64,000 bases of DNA from Tenacibaculum larymnensis (GTDB taxonomy: Bacteria > Bacteroidota > Bacteroidia > Flavobacteriales > Flavobacteriaceae). The notes under the pieces were generated by a model. The model had not been told where the DNA came from and made no database searches. It saw only the letters and a program-made list of their open reading frames with translations. A program made the position numbers and the translations under genes. The stretch lies in contig NZ_JAIWJY010000002.1 of NCBI RefSeq assembly GCF_028829235.1, positions 1-64,000 on the forward strand. The letters are read 5' to 3'. Positions 41,818 to 50,447 of this stretch are shown here, one piece after another; the stretch's first letter is position 1; every line of letters begins with the position of its first letter.

Positions 41818-41949
41818 ATGAGAAAGTTGCTACAAATTCTAGAATTACTTAGGTTACTAGTTATATTACCTTTTAATATTTCTAACGGGCACAAAAAAAG
41901 TGCTTACCAAAAAATTAAACGACAAATGATGTCGGTTAATTTACTTTAA
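41818..41949 (+). CDS. Possible 43-residue small protein
   Basis: ATG-initiated ORF with a leucine-rich N-terminal half (MRKLLQILELLRLLVILPF) that could span or lie on a membrane, then a basic tail. The A-rich stretch before the ATG fits flavobacterial translation starts. A TAACTTTA sequence upstream is one base off a -7 element. Its end overlaps the convergent nadE stop by 9 bp. No family recognised. Confidence 0.35.
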   Translation: MRKLLQILELLRLLVILPFNISNGHKKSAYQKIKRQMMSVNLL

Positions 41950-42729
41950 GTCTTTAGGGATTTCACAAATAGGAATAGGAATCATTTTATGCTGATTAAT
42001 TCGGTTGAGACGAGTGTATATTTTATACACTTCTAACTCTCTACCAGAAAAATCATTTTCAGTTTTTCCTGTATCTTGCATTTCCATAGCCCATTCTAGT
42101 TCATCATATGAAGCTCCAATTTGGTCTTCGTCTGTTCTACTATCACCAAATAAACCATCAGTAGGTTGTGCTTTTTGAATAGATGTAGGAACATTTAAAT
42201 GAGCTGCCAATTCATATACCTCTGACTTTACTAAGTCGGCAATTGGGCTTAAATCTACACCTCCATCACCATATTTTGTATAAAAACCTACACCAAAATC
42301 TTCTACTTTATTACCAGTACCTGTAACTAACAAACCATGTAAACCTGCAAAATAATATAAGGTTGTCATGCGTAAACGAGCGCGAGTATTTGCCAAAGCT
42401 AAGTCAACTTTAGCAGAAGACTCAACTTGAGGTACAACAGTTTTAAAATCTTCAAAAGTAGACGTTAAATTAACCTCCGCTTCACTCACGTTACTAAAAC
42501 GTTCTCTCAATAATTTTATGTGCTCATTAGCTCTGCTTACTTGACTTTTAGCTTGATGAATTGGTAACTCAACACATAATGTTGGTAAACCAGTTTTTGC
42601 ACATAAAGTTGAGGTAACAGCACTATCAATACCACCAGAAATTCCTACAACAAAACCATTCACTTTGGCATTAGTAGCATAATCTTTTAACCAATTTATA
42701 ATATGTTCAGCAACCTTAGGAGTGTTCAT
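41941..42729 (-). CDS. nadE: NH3-dependent NAD+ synthetase
   Basis: A 262-residue enzyme that amidates nicotinic acid adenine dinucleotide. The ATP-pyrophosphatase motif GISGGIDSAVTSTLC is near 28-42, with TGTGNKVEDFGVGFYTKYGDGGVDLSPIADL near 136-166. There is no glutaminase domain, so it uses free ammonia. It is monocistronic. Confidence 0.94.
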   Translation of the reverse strand: MNTPKVAEHIINWLKDYATNAKVNGFVVGISGGIDSAVTSTLCAKTGLPTLCVELPIHQAKSQVSRANEHIKLLRERFSNVSEAEVNLTSTFEDFKTVVPQVESSAKVDLALANTRARLRMTTLYYFAGLHGLLVTGTGNKVEDFGVGFYTKYGDGGVDLSPIADLVKSEVYELAAHLNVPTSIQKAQPTDGLFGDSRTDEDQIGASYDELEWAMEMQDTGKTENDFSGRELEVYKIYTRLNRINQHKMIPIPICEIPKDLK

Positions 42730-42821
42730 TTTTGTGATATTTTAAGAGTTTACAGTTAAGTGGTAAAAACTAATTTAGTAATTTCGACGTTGTAATTTAG
42801 AATGTAAATATACTAAAGTTC

Positions 42822-43784
42822 ATGAGAAAAATTTTAGCACTAGTTGCGTTAGTTTTTATAAACCTTTCATGTAAAAATGATGAAAGTAACAAGTTAGATG
42901 TAGATGTGTCTACGATTAACGTAAATGTTGATATTGACCGTTTTGATGTTGATTTTTATACGACTAAACAAAACGAATTAAATAAGGCAAAAGAAAAGTA
43001 TCCAATGCTTTTTCCTCCTCAACCTGATAGTGTTTGGGTGAACAAGATTAATAATAAAGATGAACGAGAGTTATTTGCTGAAACTCAAAAGGTTTTTCCT
43101 GATATAGAAGAAGAAAAAGAGCAATTAATGTCACTTTTCAAGCATGTTAAATATTATAATCCAAGATTTGTAAGTCCTAAAGTGATTACTATGCTAACAA
43201 ACATCGATTATAATAACAGAATTGTATATACGGATAGCTTACTGTTGATTTCTTTAGATTCTTATTTAGGAAAAGAACATGAGTTTTATAATGACTATCC
43301 AGCTTATGTGAAACAGAATAATACCAAAGAACACATCGTAGTTGATGTTGCTAAAGCTATTGTAGGTAAACAAATGTTACCTAGTATGGCAAGGAGTTTT
43401 ATTGATAAAATGATTTACAGAGGGAAAAAAATGTATTTGTTAGATGCTTATTTACCAAATACATCAGATGCCTTGAAAATAGGATACTCACAAATAAAAT
43501 TAGATTGGGCAGAGAGAAATGAAGAACAAATATGGATGTATTTTGTAGAAAAAGATTTGTTATACAGTACTGGCAAAGATGTTGATAAACGCTTTTTAGA
43601 TTTAGCTCCTTTTTCTAAGTTTTATATGGAAGAGGATAGTCAATCTCCAGGAAGAATAGGAGAGTGGATTGGTTGGCAAATCGTACGTTCGTACATGCAA
43701 AAGAATGATGTATCTTTGCATAAATTATTACAAACAAGTGAAGAGGAAATCTTCAAAAACTCAAGATATAAACCAAAAAGATAA
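42822..43784 (+). CDS. gldB: Gliding motility lipoprotein GldB
   Basis: A 320-residue lipoprotein with signal and lipobox FINLSC (C17). The mature part matches GldB (INVNVDIDRFDVDFYTT near 30-46 and PSMARSFIDKMIYRGKKMY near 187-206). GldB is needed for flavobacterial gliding and type IX secretion. The stop codon overlaps the gldC start by one base, so the two are translated together. Confidence 0.92.
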   Translation: MRKILALVALVFINLSCKNDESNKLDVDVSTINVNVDIDRFDVDFYTTKQNELNKAKEKYPMLFPPQPDSVWVNKINNKDERELFAETQKVFPDIEEEKEQLMSLFKHVKYYNPRFVSPKVITMLTNIDYNNRIVYTDSLLLISLDSYLGKEHEFYNDYPAYVKQNNTKEHIVVDVAKAIVGKQMLPSMARSFIDKMIYRGKKMYLLDAYLPNTSDALKIGYSQIKLDWAERNEEQIWMYFVEKDLLYSTGKDVDKRFLDLAPFSKFYMEEDSQSPGRIGEWIGWQIVRSYMQKNDVSLHKLLQTSEEEIFKNSRYKPKR

Positions 43785-44122
43785 TGGCGATAGAGCATAC
43801 ATCAAAAATAACATTTAAAGTAGGGTTAGACGAAAACAGAATTCCAGAAGAAATTACTTGGAACGCAGAAGACGGAGGTATAAAAGATGAAGCTTCAAAA
43901 GCAATTATGCTATCTGTTTGGGATCATAAACAAAAAGATACATTGCGTATGGATTTATGGACTAAAGATATGCCTGTAGATGAAATGAAGCAGTTTTTTC
44001 ATCAAACCTTAGTGTCTATGGCAAACTCTTTTGAAAGAGCTACAAACGATGAAAAAATGAGTGCAACCATGCGTGATTTTTGTGACTACTTTGCTGAAAA
44101 ATTAGAATTAATTCAGAAATAA
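43784..44122 (+). CDS. gldC: Gliding motility protein GldC
   Basis: A 112-residue soluble protein that matches GldC along its whole length (IPEEITWNAEDGG, EASKAIMLSVWDHKQKDTLRMDLWTKDMPVDEMKQFF). GldC increases gliding efficiency and is always encoded after gldB. It has no signal peptide. A terminator follows directly. Confidence 0.93.
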   Translation: MAIEHTSKITFKVGLDENRIPEEITWNAEDGGIKDEASKAIMLSVWDHKQKDTLRMDLWTKDMPVDEMKQFFHQTLVSMANSFERATNDEKMSATMRDFCDYFAEKLELIQK

Positions 44123-44152
44123 AAAAAGCAGCTTTTAAAGCTGTTTTTTTTA
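44121..44152 (+). terminator. Terminator after gldC
   Basis: CAGCTTT-T-AAAGCTG (44129-44143) flanked by A and T runs. Confidence 0.85.
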
Positions 44153-45280
44153 TGCATTGTAGTTTTTTATCCTATTAATGATGGTTTCGTAATCTTCAAG
44201 GTTATTAACAAAATCTAAATCAGAAACGTCAACAATTAGAATGTTTAAATCAGGTTGTGTTTTGATAAAGTTGCTATACCCATCATGGATTTTTTGTAGA
44301 TAACTCGCTTCTATATTTTGCTCGTAATCACGCCCACGCTTTTTAATATTTTCTAGTAAGCGTTCTGTGTTTTGATATAAGTATACATACAAATCAGGCT
44401 TTGTGATTTCTTTGTACATTAAATCAAACATTTTTCTATACAACTTATATTCATCACTATGCAAGGTGACTTGTGCAAAAATGAGCGATTTAAAAATGTA
44501 GTAATCAGAAACAATAAAGTTTTTAAATAAATCAAACTGCGCTAAATCATCAGAAAGTTGCTGGTATCTATCAGCCAAAAAACTCATTTCTAAAGGAAAA
44601 GCATAGCGTTCATTGTCGTTATAAAACTTAGGTAAAAAAGGATTGTCTGCAAAACGCTCTAAGACAATTTTAGCATTAAATTCATCAGACATCATATTGG
44701 CTAATGATGTTTTACCAGCCCCAATATTACCTTCAATAGCGATATAATTATACTTCTCAGTAATAGGAATTGGTCTTTCTAATTTTATATCAAGCTTTGT
44801 AATTTCTGAAGTGTCTGCACAATTTTCCAAACAAATATATAAATGCTTTTTTTCTATTGGATGAATAACATTACGGGCAATTTCAACCAATGGAACTAAA
44901 GCGAATTTACGTTCTAACATCCTTGGATGTGGTACGATTAAGGTTTTAGAGAAGATAATTTCATCATCAAATAATAAAATATCTAAATCAATTAACCTAT
45001 CAGAATATCCTTCAGAGTTTTTTCGAGTCCTTCCAAGCTCTTTTTCTATAGAAAGTAACCTAAGTATTAGTTGTTCTGGTGGTAAATATGTTGAAACTTT
45101 AATACAAGTGTTGTAAAAGTTATTGCTGTCAAACCCCCATGAAGCAGTTTCATATACAGACGCTACTTTTAATACAGCACCTACTTTATCGGCAATCAAG
45201 TTAATTGCTTGTTGAATATTATCAAGCTTATTACCTTGATTGGTTCCTATAGAAATATATGTAATTCGTTGTATTTTCAT
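44150..45280 (-). CDS. folK: Fusion of HPPK (FolK) and a deoxynucleoside kinase
   Basis: A 376-residue two-domain enzyme. Residues 1-155 are 6-hydroxymethyl-dihydropterin diphosphokinase (ISIGTNQGNKLDNIQQAI, LIDLDILLFDDEII, VPHPRMLERKFALVPL), a folate pathway step. Residues 165-376 are a deoxyadenosine/deoxyguanosine-kinase-type domain with P-loop GNIGAGKT and the lid KKRGRDYE. The joined form is recurrent in Bacteroidota. A separate paralogous kinase is encoded at 55618. Both parts appear complete. Confidence 0.9.
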   Translation of the reverse strand: MKIQRITYISIGTNQGNKLDNIQQAINLIADKVGAVLKVASVYETASWGFDSNNFYNTCIKVSTYLPPEQLILRLLSIEKELGRTRKNSEGYSDRLIDLDILLFDDEIIFSKTLIVPHPRMLERKFALVPLVEIARNVIHPIEKKHLYICLENCADTSEITKLDIKLERPIPITEKYNYIAIEGNIGAGKTSLANMMSDEFNAKIVLERFADNPFLPKFYNDNERYAFPLEMSFLADRYQQLSDDLAQFDLFKNFIVSDYYIFKSLIFAQVTLHSDEYKLYRKMFDLMYKEITKPDLYVYLYQNTERLLENIKKRGRDYEQNIEASYLQKIHDGYSNFIKTQPDLNILIVDVSDLDFVNNLEDYETIINRIKNYNA

Positions 45281-45461
45281 GAATGGGATGCAAAGAAAAC
45301 TAAAACTAAAAAAACAAAAGCTAAAAAAAGATTTTTTATTTAAATAAATTTTTCAAAAAAGGGTAGGGTATTTTATTTTTCAACTGTTATAGTAGTGGAT
45401 TTCTTTATAGAGTAAGATTTTTATATGATTATTGGGGAATGATCTGAAACAACTCTAAGTT

Positions 45462-45495
45462 AAAGGCTGCTAATTTTAGCAGCCTTTCTTCTTTT
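45462..45495 (+). terminator. Strong hairpin without an upstream plus-strand gene
   Basis: Perfect 12-bp stem AAAGGCTGCTAA / TTAGCAGCCTTT (45462-45487), then CTTCTTTTT on the plus strand. The gene to its left reads away from it. The tail on the minus strand is weak, so pnp is a poor source. Confidence 0.7.
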
Positions 45496-45515
45496 TAAGA
45501 CGTATATAAAAACAA

Positions 45516-45547
45516 AAAAAAGCAACCTAATTAGGTTGCTTTTTTAT
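45516..45547 (-). terminator. Terminator after pnp
   Basis: Perfect palindrome AAAAAGCAACCTAA and complement, A and T runs on both sides, directly after the pnp stop. Confidence 0.85.
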
Positions 45548-45563
45548 ATCTAAAAATTGAATC

Positions 45564-47801
45564 TTAAGACTCTTTTTTATCTTGTCTAGGTTTTCTATCA
45601 TCACGACGATTATCGCGGTTACGATTATCACGACCTCTATTATCTCTGTTATTGTCTCTAGGTGGTCTAGCTACATAACCTTCAGGTTTAGGTAATAATG
45701 CCTTACGAGAAACTTTTTCTTTACGAGTTTTAGGATCAACACCAAAGTATTTTACATCAATAACATCACCAATGTTCACTACATCTGTAACGTTGTTTGT
45801 ACGTTCCCAAGCTAACTCGCTAACGTGTAATAAAACTTCGTTTCCTGGAGCTTCTGTATATTCAACAACAGCACCAAAATCTAATATTTTTATAACTTTT
45901 ACTTCGTATACAGAACCTTTTTCAGGTTTAAACATCATAGAGTCAATACGAGCTATAACTTTATCTATACCTTCTTGGTTTGTTCCTAAAATCTCAACGA
46001 TTCCTTCTTCTGTAACAGGGTCTTCGTTAATAACAATCGTAGTCTCTGTTTCTTTTTGTAACTCTTGGATGTGTTTTCCACCAGGTCCAATAAATGCTCC
46101 AATTAAATCGTTAGGAATAACTCTATTCACCATTTTAGGTGCATGAGCTTTTACATCTTCGTTAGGAGTTTCAATAGTGTCAGTTAATTTCTCTAAGATG
46201 TGTAAACGACCATCACGAGCTTGTTTTAATGCATTTACTAAGATTTCATAAGATAATCCTTTAATCTTAATATCCATCTGACAAGCAGTAATACCGTCAG
46301 CAGTACCTGTTACTTTAAAGTCCATATCACCTAAGTGATCTTCATCACCTAAAATATCAGATAATACAGCATAACGATCACCATCAGAAATTAATCCCAT
46401 TGCAATACCAGAAACTGGTTTTTTCATTTGAACACCAGCATCCATTAGTGCCATAGTACCAGAACAAACAGTTGCCATTGAAGATGAACCATTAGATTCT
46501 AATACTTCAGAAACAACACGAACAGTGTATGGACAATCTTCAGGAATCATTCCTTTTAAAGCTCTTTGAGCTAAGTTTCCGTGACCAATTTCACGACGAG
46601 ACGTTCCTCTTAAAGGACGTGCTTCACCAGTTGAAAAAGGAGGGAAGTTATAGTGTAAGTAGAACTTTTCTTCACCTTGTAATGTTGGAGAGTCTACCAT
46701 GTTAGCATCTCTAGAAGTACCTAAAGTTACAGTAGCTAATGCTTGAGTTTCTCCACGTGTAAAGATTGAAGAACCATGAGTTCTTGGTAAATAATCTACT
46801 TCACACCAAATAGGTCTAATATCAGTAGTTTTACGTCCGTCTAAACGTAAACCTTCGTTTAAAGTTAAATCTCTAACTGCAGCTTTTTGTGCTTTGTTAA
46901 AGTATTTTCCAACTAAATCTCCAAAGTCTTCTAATTCTTCTTCGGTAAACGTAGCGGTAATTTCTTCTTTGACTTCAGAAAAAGCTAAACCTCTTTCTTG
47001 TTTAGAAGTACCTTTTTTAGCAATATCATAACATTTTTGATATGCCGCATCGTGAATTTTTTGAGCTAATTCTTCATCTTCTCTTTCACCTTCATACTCA
47101 CGAGTTTCTTTTTTACCTGCAGCTTCTGCTAAAGCAACTTGAGCAGCACATTGTACTTTAATCGCTTCGTGTGCAAACTTAATTGCGTCAGCCATTTCTT
47201 CTTCTGAAATTTCTTTCATTTCACCTTCTACCATAGCTACAGAGTCAGCAGAAGCACCAATCATCATATCAATGTCAGCCTCTTGTAATTGAGCATAACT
47301 TGGGTTGATGACAAATTCTCCGTTAATTCTTGCTACACGTACTTCAGAAATAGGTGTTTCAAAAGGGATGTCTGATAACTGAATAGCAGCTGATGCAGCT
47401 AAACCAGCTAAAGCATCTGGCATTACTTCTTCGTCATGAGACATTAATTGAATCATTACTTGAGTTTCAGCGTGATAATCTTTTGGGAAAAGTGGACGCA
47501 ATACACGGTCTACTAAACGCATTGTTAAAATTTCTTCGTTTGAAGGGCGTGCCTCACGCTTCATAAATCCACCAGGGTAACGACCCGCAGCGGCAAATTT
47601 TTCACGGTAATCTACCGTTAATGGTAAAAAGTCAATACCTGGGTTTGCAGTTCTTGCTGATACAACTGTTGCTAATAACATTGTATCTCCCATTCTTACA
47701 ACAACAGAACCATCTGCTTGTTTTGCTAATTTTCCTGTTTCTAATGTGATGGTTCTTCCATCTCCAAGCTCTATGACTTGGTTAAATACTTTTGGAATCA
47801 T
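45564..47801 (-). CDS. pnp: Polyribonucleotide nucleotidyltransferase
   Basis: A 745-residue phosphorolytic 3' exonuclease. Two RNase PH domains (about 5-220 and 310-540, the second with [19 protein letters not shown] and [16 protein letters not shown]), a linking helical domain, a KH domain ([15 protein letters not shown] near 570) and an S1 domain ([20 protein letters not shown] near 635). It ends in an Arg/Asn/Asp-rich tail. Encoded after rpsO, as in most bacteria, but separated by 186 bp and a terminator. Confidence 0.96.
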   Translation of the reverse strand: MIPKVFNQVIELGDGRTITLETGKLAKQADGSVVVRMGDTMLLATVVSARTANPGIDFLPLTVDYREKFAAAGRYPGGFMKREARPSNEEILTMRLVDRVLRPLFPKDYHAETQVMIQLMSHDEEVMPDALAGLAASAAIQLSDIPFETPISEVRVARINGEFVINPSYAQLQEADIDMMIGASADSVAMVEGEMKEISEEEMADAIKFAHEAIKVQCAAQVALAEAAGKKETREYEGEREDEELAQKIHDAAYQKCYDIAKKGTSKQERGLAFSEVKEEITATFTEEELEDFGDLVGKYFNKAQKAAVRDLTLNEGLRLDGRKTTDIRPIWCEVDYLPRTHGSSIFTRGETQALATVTLGTSRDANMVDSPTLQGEEKFYLHYNFPPFSTGEARPLRGTSRREIGHGNLAQRALKGMIPEDCPYTVRVVSEVLESNGSSSMATVCSGTMALMDAGVQMKKPVSGIAMGLISDGDRYAVLSDILGDEDHLGDMDFKVTGTADGITACQMDIKIKGLSYEILVNALKQARDGRLHILEKLTDTIETPNEDVKAHAPKMVNRVIPNDLIGAFIGPGGKHIQELQKETETTIVINEDPVTEEGIVEILGTNQEGIDKVIARIDSMMFKPEKGSVYEVKVIKILDFGAVVEYTEAPGNEVLLHVSELAWERTNNVTDVVNIGDVIDVKYFGVDPKTRKEKVSRKALLPKPEGYVARPPRDNNRDNRGRDNRNRDNRRDDRKPRQDKKES

Positions 47802-47945
47802 AAATTAATTCTTCTAAATTTTAATTCGTTTTTTTTGTTGTTGTGTTGTTGTTGCTCCAATGGAAAATCAAAATTGTTGTTAGTAATTTTGAGCTTTTTA
47901 TATATAAATTTCTGGTTGTTAGTCAGAAATACTATTTAGTTTAAA

Positions 47946-47980
47946 ATAAAAAAGAGGCACATTTATAGAGCCTCTTTTTC
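47946..47980 (-). terminator. Terminator after rpsO
   Basis: AAAAAGAGGC...GCCTCTTTTT with a T run on either strand; read-through would be needed for rpsO-pnp co-transcription. Confidence 0.8.
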
Positions 47981-47987
47981 TGTAGAA

Positions 47988-48257
47988 TTATTTTCTAATT
48001 CCTAATTCTTTAATAATCGCACGATATCTGTTGATTTCTTTTTTCTTAAGATAATCTAATAAGCTTCTACGCTTACCTACCATACGTACTAATGAACGCT
48101 CTGTGTTAAAATCTTTACGATTTCTTTTTAAGTGCTCAGTTAAATGGTTAATTCTGTGCGTAAATAACGCGATTTGTCCTTCAGCAGTACCAGTATCATT
48201 TGCTCCTTTACCGTGTTTTGCGAAGATTTGTTCTTTAACTTCTTTTGTTAAATACAT
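47988..48257 (-). CDS. rpsO: 30S ribosomal protein uS15
   Basis: An 89-residue protein of normal length with the family core GTAEGQIALFTHRINHLTEHLK and MVGKRRSLLDYLKK. It binds 16S rRNA early in small-subunit assembly. The next gene on the strand is pnp. Confidence 0.96.
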   Translation of the reverse strand: MYLTKEVKEQIFAKHGKGANDTGTAEGQIALFTHRINHLTEHLKRNRKDFNTERSLVRMVGKRRSLLDYLKKKEINRYRAIIKELGIRK

Positions 48258-48356
48258 GCCAATATTATTTAAATGATTATTATGTACTCAATGCTATTAC
48301 ATTGAAGTTGCAAATGTACGATTATTTTTTGGAATGATAACGAAAAAGTTAGAAAG

Positions 48357-48385
48357 CAAAAAAGCCAGCAAACGCTAGCTTTTTT
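48357..48385 (-). terminator. Terminator after accD
   Basis: AAAAAAGC-C-AGC-AAAC-GCT-A-GCTTTTTT directly after the accD stop on the minus strand. Confidence 0.75.
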
Positions 48386-48386
48386 G

Positions 48387-49244
48387 TTATGCTCTTACAG
48401 GTTGGTTTTGTATTAAATCTAAATATAGGTTTACCTGTTTTTTTAAGTCTTTTCGTTCGTAAATAGCATCTAAGAATCCATGTTCTAATAAAAATTCAGA
48501 ACGTTGGAAACCTTCAGGTAAGTCCTTACCAGTTGTATCTTTTACTACACGTGGTCCTGCAAATCCAATTAAAGCATTTGGTTCTGCAATGTTAATGTCT
48601 CCTAACATGGCAAATGAAGCTGTGGTTCCTCCAGTAGTTGGATCGGTACATAAAGATATGTATGGAATTTTAGCTTCTGCTAATTGTGCTAGTTTTGCAG
48701 AAGTTTTGGCTAATTGCATTAAAGAAAGTAAGGCTTCTTGCATGCGAGCTCCTCCTGATTTGGAAATCATTAAAAAAGGAATATTGTTTTTGATAGAGTA
48801 ATCAATAGCTCTTGCTATTTTTTCACCAACAACACTTCCCATAGATCCACCAATAAAAGCAAAATCCATCGACGCAATTACTAAATCTTTTCCCATTGAT
48901 TTACCAACGGCAGCACGTGCAGCATCTTTTAAACCTGTTTTCTTCTGAGCTGCTTTTAGTTTTTCAGGATACTTTTTAGTGTCTTCAAATTTTAAAGGAT
49001 CTTTAGCAGATAGTTTTGGATCTAACTCTTTGAAATTATTGTCATCAAAAAAGATTTCAAAGTACTCTTTACTACCTATACGTACGTGGTATCCGTCTTC
49101 TGGACTTACGTATAAATTCTTTTTTAATTCGTCGGTATCAATTATTTTTCCGCTAGGGGTTTTATACCACAAGCCTTTAGGCGTGTCTTTTTTTTCTTCT
49201 GTTGGGGTTTGAATCCCTTTGTCTGTACGTTTAAACCAAGCCAT
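48387..49244 (-). CDS. accD: Acetyl-CoA carboxylase carboxyltransferase subunit beta
   Basis: A 285-residue crotonase-fold protein: [19 protein letters not shown] near 125, [18 protein letters not shown] near 160 and [17 protein letters not shown] near 200. The N-terminal segment that usually forms a four-cysteine zinc ribbon reads [16 protein letters not shown] and [11 protein letters not shown], with no cysteine. From memory this zinc loss is shared across Flavobacteriaceae. It forms acetyl-CoA carboxylase with AccA, not encoded here. 50 bp after fba. Confidence 0.92.
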   Translation of the reverse strand: MAWFKRTDKGIQTPTEEKKDTPKGLWYKTPSGKIIDTDELKKNLYVSPEDGYHVRIGSKEYFEIFFDDNNFKELDPKLSAKDPLKFEDTKKYPEKLKAAQKKTGLKDAARAAVGKSMGKDLVIASMDFAFIGGSMGSVVGEKIARAIDYSIKNNIPFLMISKSGGARMQEALLSLMQLAKTSAKLAQLAEAKIPYISLCTDPTTGGTTASFAMLGDINIAEPNALIGFAGPRVVKDTTGKDLPEGFQRSEFLLEHGFLDAIYERKDLKKQVNLYLDLIQNQPVRA

Positions 49245-49294
49245 AATTTAGTTTTTTATTCTTTAGTTGTTTGGTTTTCCTTTTTCAAAGAATA

Positions 49295-50353
49295 TTATAA
49301 TGTATTCACATTATTTAAATCTTCAAAAGCTTTCTTTAATCTAGCTTTAAAAGTTTGTTCTCCTTCACGTAACCATTTGCGAGGATCGTAATATTTTTTA
49401 TTAGGAACATCATCACCTTCTGGGTTACCTATTTGTGATTGCAAATATGCAGATTTTTCTTTCATATAATCACGAACACCTTCTGTAAATGCATATTGTA
49501 AATCTGTATCAATATTCATTTTAATAACCCCGTAGCTAATAGCCTCACGAATTTCTTCTAAAGTAGAACCAGATCCTCCATGGAATACAAAATCAATCGT
49601 ATTATGAGGAACGTTATATTTTTCTGAAATATATTCTTGAGAGTTCTTTAATATTTTAGGAGTTAATTTTACATTCCCAGGTTTGTATACACCATGTACA
49701 TTGCCAAAAGCAGCAGCGATTGTAAATTGCGAGCTTACTTTCATTAATTCTTCATAAGCGTATGCTACTTCTTCAGGTTGAGTATATAGTTTAGATACAT
49801 CTACATCAGAGTTATCAACACCATCTTCTTCACCACCTGTAATCCCTAATTCAATTTCTAAAGTCATTCCCATTTTACTCATACGAGCAAGGTATTCTTT
49901 ACAAATTTCGATGTTTTCTTGTATAGGTTCTTCACTTAAATCAATCATGTGAGAACTATATAAAGGTTTTCCCGTTTCCTTATAAAATTGCTCACTAGCA
50001 TCTAATAAACCATCAATCCAAGGTAATAACTTTTTAGCAGCATGATCGGTATGTAAAATAACAGGAACTCCGTATGCTTCTGCTAATAAATGTATATGTT
50101 TTGCACCAGCTACCGCACCTGCAATAGCAGCTTTTTCGTTGTCGTTTGATAAGCCTTTACCTGCATTGAATTGAGCACCTCCATTTGAGAACTGGATTAT
50201 TACAGGCGAGTTGAGTTCTTTAGCTGTTTCTAAAACAGTATTAATAGTGTTTGATCCTACAACATTAACAGCTGGTAATGCAAAGCCTTTTTGTTTTGCT
50301 AATTCAAAAATCTCTTGAACTTCTTTTCCGGTGGCAACTCCAGGTTTAATCAT
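49295..50353 (-). CDS. fbaA: Class II fructose-bisphosphate aldolase
   Basis: A 352-residue zinc-dependent aldolase. Metal ligands lie in VILHTDHAAKKLLPW near 105-112, LEIELGITGGEEDGVD near 180 and FVFHGGSGSTLEEI near 265-278; NVHGVYKPG is near 225. The length fits the class IIA E. coli-like type. It splits fructose 1,6-bisphosphate in glycolysis. Confidence 0.95.
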   Translation of the reverse strand: MIKPGVATGKEVQEIFELAKQKGFALPAVNVVGSNTINTVLETAKELNSPVIIQFSNGGAQFNAGKGLSNDNEKAAIAGAVAGAKHIHLLAEAYGVPVILHTDHAAKKLLPWIDGLLDASEQFYKETGKPLYSSHMIDLSEEPIQENIEICKEYLARMSKMGMTLEIELGITGGEEDGVDNSDVDVSKLYTQPEEVAYAYEELMKVSSQFTIAAAFGNVHGVYKPGNVKLTPKILKNSQEYISEKYNVPHNTIDFVFHGGSGSTLEEIREAISYGVIKMNIDTDLQYAFTEGVRDYMKEKSAYLQSQIGNPEGDDVPNKKYYDPRKWLREGEQTFKARLKKAFEDLNNVNTL

Positions 50354-50447
50354 TTTTTATTTGTTTAGTAGTGTGTTACATAAATTACGGAACAAATCTA
50401 CACTTTTTTATACAAGTTGCGGTAAATTTTTAACAGAAAGTACTTTG

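Noticed and set aside
42822-44122. A complete type IX secretion locus
   Set aside because: Only gldB and gldC are here; the core gldKLMN genes are not in the window.
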